This document shows positions 1-12,800 of a stretch of DNA of 64,000 bases, one piece after another. The stretch is from Episyrphus balteatus (lineage: Eukaryota > Arthropoda > Insecta > Diptera > Syrphidae), in contig NC_079137.1 of the NCBI RefSeq assembly GCF_945859705.1, positions 37,879,554 to 37,943,553 of the forward strand, written 5' to 3'. A model generated the notes under the pieces. It ran no database searches, was not told the origin of the DNA, and saw nothing but the letters and a program-made list of their open reading frames with translations. The translations under genes and the position numbers were made by a program. The first letter of the stretch is position 1. Each line of letters begins with the position of its first letter.

Positions 1-1199
1 GTAGATACCATTTTTTTTTGTGTTATTTCAAAAACCTCCGGTTTGGACGGACTATTACCCTCGTTGCATGGTTACAATGGTTTTGTGCCACAATCATCAC
101 GTATGCACATGACCATCAATGCCCACTTTCGTCCACAACAAAATACCGGAACGAAAATATTTTCAAAATTCATTGCACGTTTCGCATGCGGCACAGTGCT
201 GTGCGGTGTGGTGTGGAATGGTCTCCAGGATGTGACCATTTCAACGGCATCTATATAACATACCTATGTAAAGGTTTTCGACTTAAATTTTGTTACATGG
301 ATGTTTTTCAGTCGCCCGATTTCTCTATAAACCTACCTTGATTCTTTTATATATCCAAAGCTAGGAACGGATACAGCCGCTTTTGAAGACAAATTAGAAG
401 TTACAAAAATCTTTGTGCAATTGTACATTTCTCGAATTCACTATTGCAAACATCCTGTTGCCTTATAAAACTCCGAGATCCTCTTAAGGAAGAGAAAACT
501 ACAAGGTACCTATACGGTTTTTATACGAGCGAATGTACGTACACCTTTTCACATGCGGTGATGCTTGATGGGTATATCAATGTCCTTGTTCATTTCGGTA
601 TAAAGACCACGCTGCTAGGTCCATGGACTTGTAAACTCTCGGACACATTTCCTTGCATATTGAATGAACATTGTGCTGCCAAAAGGATTGTGTTTTCGAA
701 TCAATTTGTGTCACCTGAACGGAAGCAAAGTTGTTTCTCGAGCTTGTTTTCTCCGGTTGTAGGTATACGGTAGCATATATCTGTTATCCCAGTCCGGAAA
801 GAAGAAAATCTTTTGTAAAATTAATTTGAACTTCCAAAATAAAAAAGAGATTGAACAGAGACTATAATATAGGAGAATTTTCCCAGGCATGTAGATTGGA
901 TTTGCTTACATATATACAAAAGTATACGGAAGACAAAGACACACATTCGGGGATCGGGATTTAGGAGAATAAATGGCAAAGTGGAAGTGATCAGCTTAAG
1001 AGTTCTCTTAACGTGGGTTGATGGAATTAAATTGTTGTTTTGCTTTTGTACGATGGACAATAGCAAAAGCACAATAAAATGGTCTTGGTTTGGAAAACGT
1101 TGGATTTTTTTTTCACATTTTGTTGATAGAAGATTGAAATTATTGTTGGTCATAGATATAAATTGACAAATCGTTTTTGAACATTTTTTTAAGTTATGT
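1..1199. other. AT-rich DNA, no gene recognised
   Basis: Short open frames of up to about 110 codons occur on both strands. None has a recognisable domain, a signal peptide or convincing splice context, and their composition looks like chance. I see no RNA gene, repeat or transposon end here. It is probably intergenic or intronic. Confidence 0.5.
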
Positions 1200-1810
1200 T
1201 TAACATTAGTGCAATTTTCCAGAAAAATAATATGATTTCTAAAAATATTTGACTTATTTAGATTAATATGAACTTATAACTCAAAATTCTATGGAAAAAA
1301 ATATCTTGCGGAGTTTCGCAATGTAGGTATTTGCTTGAATTAACTTGAAAACTCGATTTCTTTTGGAAAAAAGTAGTCTTCACAGTTTCGCAAAATTTCG
1401 CAACACTTGTGCTTAACTCTATCCTAATGATACGACTAGTTTAAAGTGCTTACTTTTGCTTAAATCAACTTGAAAAACGACGTCCTATGGAAAAAAAATA
1501 ATTTTCCAACTTTCACAAAGTTTCGCAACACTAATGCTTTGCTCTATTCTAATAGACTATAGACAAACTAAAAAATTAGGTTTCCAGCTTTCGCAAAGCT
1601 TCGCAAAACTAATGCTTTGCTCTTTTCTAATAGACAAACTAGTTTAATGTATGAAGTGGCTAAGATTAACTTGAAAACTCTATTTTCTACGGAAAATATA
1701 AGTTTGCGAAGCTTCGCATAGTTTTGTAACACTAATGCTTTGCTCTAGCCCAATGAAAAAGCCAGTTAAAGGTGTATATTTGTTAAAATCAATTTGAAAA
1801 TTACATTTCA
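1200..1810. repeat. Diverged tandem repeat with TTTCGCAA core
   Basis: About five diverged units of roughly 120-170 bp follow one another. Each contains, in order, a phrase like 'aacttgaaaa', a short AT-rich stretch ending in 'tatggaaaaa', a core like 'agtttcgcaa', and 'actaatgctttgctct'. The core recurs near 1313, 1384, 1513, 1589 and 1705. Unit lengths vary because of indels. No coding potential is seen. It may be a decayed satellite or part of an unrecognised element. Confidence 0.6.
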
Positions 1811-1911
1811 TAACAAAAAAAAAAACAAGGTTTATATAAACCTTTTTTATATTTGCAAAGCCTTGATGTCTGAAATATTTTGGAAAAAATATTAGTCACT
1901 TAAAAATCCTG

Positions 1912-2282
1912 CCAACCAACCAACCAACCAACCAACCAACCAACCAACCAACCAACCAACCAACCAACCAACCAACCAACCAACCAACCAACCAACCAAC
2001 CAACCAACCAACTAACCAACCAACCAACCAACCAACGAACCAACCAACCAACCAACCAACTAACCAACCAACCAACCACTCAATCAACCAATCAACCAAC
2101 CAACCAACCAATCAACCAACCAACCAACCAACCAACCAATCAACCAACCAACCAACCAACCAACCAACCAACCAACCATCCAATCATCCAAATAACCAAG
2201 CATCCAACCAACCAATCACGCAAACAAACCAATCACGCAAACAAACCAACCACGCAAACCAACCAACCAAACAACCAACCAT
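1912..2282. repeat. (CCAA)n microsatellite
   Basis: About 370 bp of tetranucleotide CCAA repeat. It is nearly pure from 1912 to about 2030. It then becomes interrupted, with CTAA, CGAA and CAAT variants, and past 2160 it degrades into 'atcacgcaaacaaacc' phrases. The minus strand is open and would encode a Gly-Trp-Leu-Val repeat, which is just the tetranucleotide translated and not a gene. Confidence 0.95.
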
Positions 2283-2494
2283 AATGACCTTAACCTTTTT
2301 CTTTATGGAACTTATTTTCTCTACAAAAATAAATTTTCTGAATCGTGATCTACCCTAGCAAATTGTATGATACGGTTGATCCCAGTCCCATCTAGCCTGT
2401 AAATTTGGTGGAGACAGCCAAAATTTGTTGTTTTACAAAAACCATCAATAATTCAAACTAATAATTGGATTAATATTGAAGACCACTTTTTCTC

Positions 2495-2521
2495 AAAAAA
2501 AAAAAAAAAAAAAAAAAAAAA
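2495..2521. repeat. Poly(A) tract
   Basis: Twenty-seven consecutive A residues. It could be the tail of an old retroposed sequence, but the 200 bp upstream shows no recognisable element and no target duplication, so it is listed only as a homopolymer. Confidence 0.85.
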
Positions 2522-5349
2522 CTTCAGCTTTTTCTAACCAACAAAATTGCTAATGCAACATGTTCTCTTTCACACACAAAAGTACCTACCCAAGAAATAT
2601 TTATTATTCATGATTGTAAATTATTGCAAATTGATTTAAAACTCAAATAAAATTTTCCACTCAACTTGCCAATGGAAATTACCAACCAAACTACTATTTG
2701 ACAGCCAAAAACGTAAGGGTGTGTGCTTCGTCGACAAAAAAAGAAACTTTAAGAATCATTTCAATCTTCCCATAGCATTTGGTTACGGTCTAATGTATAA
2801 CGACAAAAGTTCTACCCAGCATATTTTCATACCGAACGACTATAGAAAAAAACATTCCTTCCTGGCTAAAACAGCTCCTTGGCATCATAATTTTTTTTTT
2901 TTTTTGTATTTCAAATTCCAATTCAATTATTACCAACATCAGCAGTTTCTCTTGCGATAAATGAGACGATTCCCGATCTAAGCAGCAAAAACAAAACCAC
3001 ATTCATTTGTTTTCCCTTTTTTGAGGTTTGCGACTTGTTTTGGGTGCTTTTTCTTCTCATCCTTACCCCCACCATTGAATATCGCATCGGCGAAAACTTT
3101 GGCATTGTTTTTGCTTAAAAACACATTAATTGAAGGATAACAATAGAAAATAGCTTCATTTCTTCCACCCTCTAAGCTTGATGACCAAAAATTAATGTGT
3201 TACCATGAGTAAACTTTCGAACTTCAAATGAATAATTATATTGTACATAGTTTTTTTTTGTTCTTGTTGTTCTTGTAGGTTCTCGGTGATGGTAACTTTC
3301 TGGTAGGAAGGATATTTACAAAATACTCTCGCTTGTATACCACACAAATTTAAGTTGAGAAAAGTCCTTAATTTCTTTATCACGATGAGATTAATAAAAT
3401 CCCCCCACCCTAAATAGAATTTGTCCTTGTTGTTCTCAACCCAATTTTACAAAAACTGAAGAAACTGGAAACCGCGCATATTCTCAAATGAAACTTTTCT
3501 TTGTTCGATAAAAATCGTTTGAACTTCGAACTTTTGGATGACAATCAGGATCAGCAGGACATTTCGCAGATGCATTTCCGTTGTTTATTCTGGTATCAAG
3601 ATAACAATTCCTACACAGTTTTGCAAATAAGTTTTGCCATGTTTTTGCGAGCGCGAGTTTTGCCTTATTTTCTCATTTACGATTGGGGACTTAAATAATT
3701 AAGTTAAACAGAGTATATAGATGAGAACGAAAGCATAAAGTTTTTCATTTTCAGAAAATTGTTTTTGAGTTTTGCAGTAGTTATAAATGTGCGGGAAGGA
3801 CGATGGTAGTTTTGGTATATAGTGAATATAGTTGAAAGTCGTTAAGTGTAGATATGACGATAGGGGAAGTTAGTTTATATATTCAAGGTTTTCTCAATGC
3901 TCAATGTAATTGTTGTGGGTAACTCGATGCTTCAAAAGTTTTCTGATTCAATTCTATTTTTTTTATTTTTTGTGAAAATAATATTAGTGTAAAAACTAGG
4001 TTTTTATGCTTACACGAATGTTGGTTGGATATTTTTTGGGTGGAAACTCGCAAATATTCCATTCAGTTGGAGATAAGAACTTCATCAGTCAAAACACTGT
4101 TTATACAGGGTGTGCCAAAAGTAATCGATCAAACGAAATATGCTGATAGGCCAACTTAAGGAGTCTCAGAATTCCCAAATCCTTAAGGTTTTCAATTAAA
4201 TGCAGTTCTTATGAAATTTCGAAAATTTCCTACTTTGCAACAGTATTTTGCTTCCTCCTCTCATAATTGTTTTTTTTTTATTCTTTCACCAAAACATTGC
4301 CAAATAATTTGGAACCATTAACAAAAGTGAAATTTTCTTTAGTATCGAAATGATTTGAAACAAAATGCAACGTAAAAGCGACAAGAAAAATCAATTGTAT
4401 ATAACTTTTTTTGTTTTAATAGATAGATAAATGAAATTTATACTGTAGATAGGTAATTAAATAAACTATAATTGTGAAAACTTTTTTAAACAAACCTTGA
4501 ATATTTTAAAAAATGATAGAGCTACATAACTAGAGCTTGCATCACAAATTTTGTTTTTAAAAGCTTCAAAACTGGCAAAAAATAAATTTACCCTTCAATT
4601 TTGGGAATAAGAAAATAATAATTTTCCTTTTTCGTCCGCTAACTGCAGTCTTAATTTAGCGGAATTTTGAATAACAAAAAAACTGTATAGGCTATAAAAA
4701 CCAAGTTTGTGGAATTGAAAAGCATTTAAAAAGCTACAAATTAAGAGGTCAGCCAAACCTATTGTTTTTAATCATTTCAGATTTTGTCCGCTAACTTTAG
4801 ACTTATTTTGGCGGAAAATTCAATAACTCAAAAACCATGCGAGCTAAAATTTTTTGGTTTTCTCAACAAATAAGCAATTTACTAGCTACAATAAATGAGA
4901 TTATTTTTTTTTTTTGATTCTGCCACAAGCAAAAAAATCAATATTTTGCGCTTGATATAATTTGACCAAAAATTTCAAAAATTCAAAATTTCAAACTTTG
5001 AATGAAAGATGTAAAAAAAAAAAACTATTACCTAAAAAATGACAAATGTAGATATTTAAAAATTCTAAGTACTCATTTTTTATTTTTTGCAAAAAGTCAA
5101 TTTTAGGGTTCTTATTAGTTGCCAAAAGTTGTAGGCTGAATAAAAAAATGTGACAGAACAAACATTTGGTGAATTGTATTGTAAGTATTTTGACCAAATT
5201 TCATGATATTTGGATAATTTCATTGCCCAGGAGAACTTGTCAAACTTTTATTTTAATTCCAAAAATCTACATATAGCCGATATTTTTTTTTTCGAAAAAT
5301 GACACATTTACTAGAAAAACATTTCCACATTTTTAAAATTTATAATTAT
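2522..5349. other. AT-rich DNA without a recognised gene
   Basis: No open frame above 80 codons and no recognisable domain. Several blocks have the 'cgctaac...aaaatt' style of old dispersed repeats, for example two related stretches near 4635-4680 and 4790-4830 sharing 'gtccgctaact'. The only part tied to another repeat in the window is a fragment at about 4325-4500 (listed separately). Confidence 0.5.
4325..4500 (+). repeat. Fragment of repeat family Y
   Basis: This segment, including 'agatagataaatgaaattt' followed by 'atactgtagat', closely matches the internal part of family Y as seen on the minus strand near 58660-58830 and on the plus strand near 52255-52320. Neither terminal GTGATAACGTC repeat is present, so it is a truncated internal fragment. 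Confidence 0.6.
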
Positions 5350-6118
5350 TTCATTTGATGTGATATCTACATCGGATATCCGCATCTTCTCTGATAGCCA
5401 GGCCGCCCTTAAATCGTTAGCTTCTGTCGATCATCTCTCATGGAGATGTCAGAACAGTTTAACATTCACCTTTTCTGGGTGCCGGGTCACAGAGATATTC
5501 TGGGAAACTGTGAAGCAGACGAACTCGCCAGAAATGGAACTCTAATACCAATTTTACCCAATAAGGCAAATATTGGTATACCAATCGCAACGTGCAAACT
5601 CATGCTGAAGCAAGAAGCTATAGAGGCAACAAACATACGATGGTCAAACATTATAACTTGCCAAACGACCAAGCAGATCTGGCCTAGGCTAGATCCAAAA
5701 CGTTCAAAAAATTTGTTGTCTCTAATCAGATTGCATATCAGCTCTGTAATAGGTGTCATAACAGGACACTGTCTCATAGGTAGACACGCCATAAGACTTG
5801 GCGTAATCTCTAACGACTTCTATAGAAGTTGCCTTGATGAGGAAGAAGAAGAAACAATCCAACATCTTCTCTGCTCATGTCCTGCGCTTTCCAGTAGACG
5901 TAAAAAATACCTGGAAAAATATTTCTTAGAAGATACCAGTGAACTAATCAATACTGACATCTTCAACCTTCACCGCTTTATTAAAAGCTCCAACTGGTTT
6001 AATTAGTGAGGAATTTCCTCACAAAATCATGGTATCACAACGGACCAATAAATGGTCTAAGTGTGTCAGTTGTTTTCCTGACAGCCATTTCTACCTAACC
6101 TAACCTAACCTTCATTTG
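5350..6118 (+). mobile_element. 5'-truncated non-LTR (LINE) retrotransposon with target-site duplication
   Basis: A 753-bp insertion (5358-6110) is flanked by the 8-bp direct duplication TTCATTTG at 5350-5357 and 6111-6118. It keeps only the 3' end of the second reading frame (the RNase H domain and the Cys-containing C-terminal tail), a 3' untranslated region of about 100 bp, and a tail of three CCTAA units instead of poly(A). Truncation at the 5' side and a simple-repeat tail fit target-primed reverse transcription. RNase H is known from the I, LOA, R1 and related clades, but which clade this is cannot be decided from the fragment. Confidence 0.9.
5358..6006 (+). pseudogene. RNase H / C-terminal remnant of a non-LTR ORF2, frameshifted
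   Basis: The first part reads in one frame with the RNase H motif IFSDSQAALKSLAS (about 5381-5422), where the Asp is a catalytic residue. After about 5440 the other frame continues with NIHLFWVPGH and GNCEADELARNGT, the last RNase H block with its Asp. It ends with a C-terminal segment containing EEETIQHLLCSCP, typical of these ORF2 proteins, and stops at 6004-6006. The spacing between the two RNase H blocks is shorter than usual and the frame changes between them, so a deletion plus frameshift has broken the copy. The reverse transcriptase and endonuclease are absent. It is non-functional. Confidence 0.85.
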
Positions 6119-6188
6119 TCTGAAATAATATAAGCTGCCAAAATTGTGGCTTGTCGGCTGTGGGCTAATTTCAGGGTCATTTTTTTGT

Positions 6189-7172
6189 TTTTACTTGCGA
6201 TATAGGTACTATAGGGCAAGTTTAGGATTCGTAAAAAAAATCGAACTTGACATAACAATTTTACATGACATTACGATGATGGAGAATGCCAAAAAAGTGG
6301 GTCCGGCGATTCTGTCTGTCTGTCCGTCTGTCTGTCTGTCTGTATGTACCTCGAGCTACAGCCTAAACTATTCGAGTGATTTTGTTCAAACTTGGTAGTT
6401 AACAGTTTTGGGTGATTCCCTAGAGGACAAATTGAAATTTTTTTTTTAGGACCAAAACTAACGGTACCTGTCATATAACGGAAATAGAAAAGTTAATTTT
6501 TTTCAAAAACGGCTCTAACGATTTTCATTAAAATTTTTGAGTGTAGTAGTACACATAAGAGCCAACTTTCTAAATAAAAAAAATATTTTTTTTACCGTTA
6601 TTAACGGTACCTGTCATAGAACGGTTTTTTTGGTTTCTGAATATCTCGTACAAAATTAATCCGATTTCACCGAAAATTTATATGCAAAAGCGTTTAGATA
6701 AAGGTGATATCAAAATTTTAGAAAATTTTCAAAAAGTGCATTTTTGGATTTTTAAAAAATATTTCAAAATTTTTTTTTGAAAAATCAATTTTTTGAAAAC
6801 GTGTTTATGAAAAATTTTGAAATTTCGTTTTTATGCGTAAATAAATTATTACTTCAAAATGGTATACCAACTTTTTTTTTGAAAAATTTTTATATATAAA
6901 AAATTATTTTTTTAAAAAACGGCTCTAACGATTTTCTATTTTTTTTTCTAAAAATTCCCTTTTATACAAGAAGTAAACTGGCATACTTGGTTTTTTGTGA
7001 AAGATCATTTAAAACGATATTTAATTAATTATAAAAAAGATTTTATTTTTTTTTAATTTCTTGAAAATGTCAAATTTTAAAATTTCTTAATTTTCTTGAA
7101 TAAAAAGCTTTAACATTAGAGTAACTTAAAGCATAAGAGCAAGTACGTGCGACCCCAGTCGTGCATTTTATT
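6189..7172 (+). repeat. Repeat family X, copy 1 (left arm)
   Basis: The copy runs from 'acttgcgatatagg' through 'gacattacgatgatggag', 'aatgccaaaaaagtgggtc', a GTCT microsatellite (6311-6344), two 'acggtacctgtcat' motifs and an 'aaaacggctctaacgatttt' motif repeated at about 6506 and 6913, to 'gtgcgaccccagtcgtgca'. The order is the same in the other copies. There is no coding frame. The GTCT tract at a fixed internal position recalls the dipteran mini-me elements that seed GTCY microsatellites, but identity with them is not claimed. Confidence 0.8.
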
Positions 7173-8900
7173 TACATTCCGTTCATATCTTTTGACCAAT
7201 CCAAGGGGAACCCCTTGTAAAAAAAAAATATAGTCTATCGAGTGAATCATTAAAACAAAGGTCTCTTTAAGGTCTATTCATATAATCCAAACACTAAAAG
7301 TTTTTTGGAGGTCTAACTTGGTGGCCGTGTATAAAAGAGGCGCGTTCAGTAGCCTTGCCTATATTCAACATAATTGCACAGAATTTTGTATCTGCAATAT
7401 TTACGAAAAGGGAATGTTCTATACCTGAAACATTTTTTTGAATGAATGAAATTCCCAAAACAAAGTTGTAAGAAGGCCCCTGCACCCACATAGAGAAAGC
7501 ATTCGATAATAAGCTCTTATACATTTACTCCAAATCTAAGGACTTTTTTCACCTGCAGGTGAACAGCTCAACCCATATTCACTTCCTGACGATGGCGGTG
7601 ATATTAAGTTTCAGAGTAGAACTTTTACTCTGACCTTAAAAAATGCACCTATACATATATCTTTTGCCGTTAAGAAGTTTAAAAAATAAGCTTACATAAC
7701 GCATACATATTTTAAATTGTGTGTTTTATAGTTTTAAAATATAAAACTCCTTAAATTCGTGATAATCCTTTCAAAACCATAAAAATTAAATTTTTAACCC
7801 GAAAACTCTTATAACAGTCAAACTTTTGTATTTGCATAATGAGTGCTAATTAACTAAAATAAACCAAAACCAAACATGCTGCTTCTTTTGCAACCCGAAA
7901 AAGAAGCATATACCTATACGAAAATATGTTAAAACATTCTTAGGAAGGTCGATCCGTCGGCGTCGCTGAAATAATTTCACTTTAGCTTCTGTTAATAGCT
8001 TCCGCTTGAATAAATTGGATCTAAAGCATGAAAAGTTTTATATTGTTATCTGTGTCGGTGTTAAATTAATCTAAGTAAACGTGTGTTAATATTCCACACT
8101 CAATTAAAAGTTCAGTAAACACAAAAAAACAATAAGTACCAAATTAATGTGAGGTTTGTTGAAATAAAAAAATGTCTAATTTTATAAAAATCTCCGATTT
8201 TTAGTGTTGCAAAAAAGTTTTATCCTGTTGCAGGATGTTTTTATTAAAATAACGATTTATGCAGTTTTAATTCCAAAACATGAATTCTGGCAAAAAAGCC
8301 AACAGATGGCATTATATAGGATGCTACTCATTGCTCATATTCATTTTGTAAGGACATACAATACAATACATTTATGTATGTGTACTGTGTATAGAAATTT
8401 AAATGCATTCCATTGGGATTCACAAGAGTCGGAAACTTATGTGCACATTTGGGACACATATACAAAATGCAACAGACACACAGTCAGCTCTCTAGACAAA
8501 TACGATGAAGCTATTTCTGGAAGATTTAATTAAATTTATATATATGTATGTAGTATGTATAATGTGAATAACTTGACTGTGATGGGTGGTGGATGTTAAT
8601 GGGGCAGGATTTCAATTAGTTATACACCAGTATACCTGATGGGGGGGATATAGGGGAGACTTTAAGGACTAACAGTTGTCATTGGAGTATTTAATTAGAT
8701 TTTGAATATTTTTATTACATGGAAGCAGGCATTAAAGAAAATTGAACTTGAAGTTTTTAAGAGCACTCTAGGTATACAAAATAACATTATTTTGAGCAAA
8801 TTGTTATGGATTTATTTCGATTGAAATGCAGTAAGGGTCCAAGCAAACAAAATTAATACTGATTCATCTTTTGTTTGGACCTAAACCAAAAAAAAAAAAA
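7173..8900. other. Centre of the foldback composite, no gene recognised
   Basis: AT-rich, with only short open frames (the longest is 109 codons at 8204-8533, no recognisable domain). A slightly more GC-rich stretch lies at 7550-7620 ('cacttcctgacgatggcgg'). It has no transposase-like motif and no similarity to other parts of the window that I can see. Confidence 0.5.
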
Positions 8901-9856
8901 TAAATTGCACGACTGGGGTCGCACGTACTTGCTCTTATGGTAAAAGTTACTCTTAATAAATAAGGGAAAATTTAAAATTTGATATTTGCACGGAATTTCA
9001 TAAGTGGTGCAAAAATAAATAAATAATTAAATACCGCTTTAAATGATCTCTTACAAAAAACTAAGTGTGCCATTTTATTACTTGTATAAAAATATATTTT
9101 AGAAAAAAAAAATTTCGAAAATCGTTTCAGCCGTTTTTTAAAAAAATAATTTTTTATATAGGTATACAAAATGTTTAACATTTTTCAAAAAAAAAGTTGG
9201 TATGCCATTTTGAAGAAATAATTAATTTAGACATAAAAACTACATTTCAAAATTTTTCATTGATCCGTTTTCAAAAAATTGATTTTTCAAAAAAAAAATT
9301 TTGAAATATTTTTAAAAAATCCAAAAATGCGTTTTTTGATAATGTTGTAAAATTTTAATATTACCTTTACTTAAACACTTTTGTATAAAAATTTTCATTT
9401 AAATCGGGTTAATGTTGTACGAGATATTCAGAAACGAAAAAAATCGTTATATCACAGGTACCCTTAATAACGGTACAAAAAATATTTTATTTATTTTAAA
9501 AGTTGGTTATTATGTGTAGTACTACATACACAAATTTTAATCAAAATCGTTAGAGCCGTTTTTGAAAAAAATTAACTTTTCTAATTCCGTTATATGGCAG
9601 GTACCGTTAGTTTTGGTAATAAAAAAAATTTCAATTTCCCCTCTAGGGAATCACCAAAAACTGCTTACTACCAAGTTTGAAGATAATCACCTCACTCGTT
9701 TAGGCTGCAGCTCCAGATAGAGACAGACAGACAGAATTGCCGGACCCAATTTTTGGCATTCTCCATCATCGTAATGTCATGTAAAATTGTTATCCCGAGT
9801 TCTATTTTTTTTACGAATCCTAAACTTGCCCTATAGTACCTATATCGCAAGTAAAA
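8901..9856 (-). repeat. Repeat family X, copy 2 (right arm)
   Basis: Reverse complement of copy 1, starting at the inner motif 'gcacgactggggtcgcac' and ending at 'cctatatcgcaagtaa'. Its GACA tract is short (about 9719-9734), so the microsatellite has either shrunk here or expanded in other copies. Confidence 0.8.
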
Positions 9857-12800
9857 ATATAAGAAATTTTATTTTTAACGCTTTAAAATGAAATATTTTA
9901 TATACAAATATTATATTTTTATTTTCAAATGAAGTATTATACGTGAACTTTCATACATTTTCATGTTTTAATTTTTGACACTCAGGATTACCACTTAGTC
10001 GCTCAGCTTTATTCTTTTTACCCTTTATGAAAATCATTTAAGAGCCTATACAAAAATGTTACTCATACGTCACAGTGAACAACGTTGATACAAGTTTCTT
10101 AATTTTTTAACAGTTTTTATATAAAAATTCGGTAGATGTGTGGCCCAAAATACTATTAAGTGCCTAAAAAGTTGTCCCTTTGGACAGTGAATTTTGAAAA
10201 AAAAAAAAAATATGGACATTTTTATCAATATATTTTCATATATTTTAGTTGACATAGAATAGTTATCTATTAAAAAATAACATTTCCAATGATATGATAT
10301 TTCTATATTTATGACACTTTAAACAGAAAGTGATCAAAACCAAACAACTGCGTTACTTTACTGCAAATTTCAGTTATATTTGTTACATATAATTAAGCTC
10401 TCTGATATTGCTATTTGAAACTATAGGAACAACGTAAGTCTCCTATGAATTTAAATCACAGAAAAATTAATTTCAATTAAATATTCTTAATAGTTTATTA
10501 CCAAAAATCAGCTTTAAAACTTTAAATACCACTGCGTTACCAAGACAAACCACAATGTTACCGTGATTTGTAAACAATTCGATCCAAATTTGGGTTTCAA
10601 ACTTGTAAAAGTAAATAATGTTAATTTTATAACTAAATGTAGTTTTTCTACTAATTTGTACTTTTTCTTCAAGAAAAATGATATTCAAAAAAAGGGACAT
10701 TTTTTTAGGCAGTTAATAGTATTTTGGCCCGTATATGAAAAACAAATATATTAAAAACATGAAATTTGATTGTCAAAGGAAAAAATAACAACATCTTAGA
10801 TCAAATTGAGCTCCAAGAAAAGTAAGGAAATTATTTTCTTCTATTAAGATTCATAAGATGCAAAAAAAAATCTAGAAATAAAATTGGTAGGTATGCTATT
10901 TTATTGAATTTTTTTATCAACACTTAAACCAAAATTTTAGGAAAATTCAATGTCCGGTTTTCAAAAATTTGATGAAAAAAAAAACAAATTCCACAATTTT
11001 TTTTTTAAATCCAAAAATTATTTTTTTTTAAAATATTATTTTTGATTTATATTAAAATGATAAAATACTGCTGTATACAAAACAAAAAGTACTAAATGAT
11101 GAATCCCAAAAATCTATGAAGTCTAACAAATAGTTTGGGAGAAAAATATATTTAAAAAAGGTAGGTATAAACTTCAAAATTGTTTTCAAATTTCAAAATT
11201 ATAGCCTCAGTCAGCCAGAGATTATGTATTAATTCTTTTAATCTTTGACTATTGAAACTATTCATAGCCTTAAAAATCAAAAAACTTAATATCGTAGAAT
11301 TTTGAAAAAAAAAACAGTTTAAAGAAAAACTTTTTTATTTTCTTCTTCAAATTTTTTTTTAAGCAATTTGATTTAGTAAAATTTTAAAGAGTAATTGTCT
11401 GCCTTTAAAAAATGGGTGCCGTGAAATAAAACCGAGCGAAAATTTCAAAATTCGGCCTTATTTCATTTTATGAAAGTGAAATAACACTGAATTTTGACGT
11501 TCGGCCTTATTTCACAATGACAAAGTGAAATACTCCGATTTGCGAGAATTTATTTAAATGTTTCGTTTAAAAGCAAAAAGTGCTTTTCAGCTGTTTTGAA
11601 ATTTTTCGAAAAAAAAAATGCAATTTTATAAATAACATTTTATAGTTTTATTTATGCAAACAAACTGTTTTTTTGTGTGGATAATAGTTCTACTTTTTCT
11701 TTTTGATTAGAGCTTTTGGCATTAGTTCTGAGATATTGTCGTTTCACAGTTTAAACACAAATGTTACTCATACGCCATAGTGAACCACTTTGATACTAGT
11801 TTACATAATAAATGAGAAAAGTGCAAACGTGCAAAGTTTTTTTTTTATATCAAAACTAAAAATAAAATTGTAAGAGATTGACTTAAGGAAAAATTAACTT
11901 AAACTACAGAGAAGTATAAACTACTTCTTTAACTTTCGGTCCTTTAAAATTATGTATTGGTACTTCTAAGAACTATTTGATATTCAAGTTCACCGTGTGG
12001 GAAGACTAACATTTTTGAAGTTCATAATTTTACATTTCGCTTCATGTTTTTTAAAAGATCCGTACTTAAATTTAATTTATCATGCAACTCTTATTTCTTT
12101 GGTATATGAAAAATCGAAAATCATTATTATCCTTTCGGTATGTGAACTTTTCTGGTTAAATGTCACAAGGTTCGTTCTTTATTTCCATATACATCGTCAA
12201 ATAGTGCAGCTTCAATAAAACTAAATTCGTGTCATAGAATTTAATAACAATTTTTTATATGAAAATACATTCAAATCGGATTTACTCGAACTCACTATTG
12301 ACTACGACTATATCCAAGCGTTCATCCTGCAACAGATTCCAAAGTACACATACAATCCTTGTGTGCATGCGATGCTTTCTGTTGCGCACCGATATTTTCC
12401 TATACATTTATTTGAATTGCTTTAAAAGGAGGAGAAAAGGATATTTTTTTAATGCTCTGCAATATACTCAGAGCTGCAACCACAACGCAGATATCTGCAA
12501 CCATAACAACTTTCTTTTTTTTTATAGTTACGATGCGAGTGAGTATGTTTGTATACCGTGTATGCTCTGCAACTTCTGTGGTTAAACGACTATTTGTGAT
12601 AATTTTCGTTTTTATTTGCTTCAATTTTTTATTTTAATGAATTTCTTTTTACATCCTTGACAGGATGCCATCATCTTTAGTTTGTATAGGTTAACTAGCA
12701 ACTAGGTAACTAGTCCCCCAACAATAACTTCATTAACATACTAAACTAGCTTTATCCAACCACAGTAGAGCATCGCATAAATTCAAATTTGCAAACAATT

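Larger units (their letters stand above)
6189..9856. mobile_element. Foldback composite: two inverted copies of repeat family X around a 1.7-kb centre
   Basis: The left arm (about 6189-7172) and right arm (about 8901-9856) are reverse complements with indels. Outer ends read 'acttgcgatataggtacta' and inner ends read 'gtgcgaccccagtcgtgca'. The two arms share variants not found in the other X copies of this window, such as 'gggcaagtttaggattcg' near the outer end and four C's in the inner motif. They therefore descend from one event rather than two independent insertions. The centre has no recognisable gene. No target duplication was identified with confidence. Confidence 0.7.

Noticed and set aside
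444..773. 109-codon plus-strand frame
   Set aside because: No domain or family resemblance; composition and length are consistent with chance in this region.
1896..2111. Minus-strand frame encoding Gly-Trp-Leu-Val repeats
   Set aside because: It is the CCAA microsatellite translated; no gene features.
6094..6110. Internal telomeric repeat tract
   Set aside because: Only three CCTAA units, placed exactly at the 3' end of the retrotransposon before its target duplication, so they are the element's tail.
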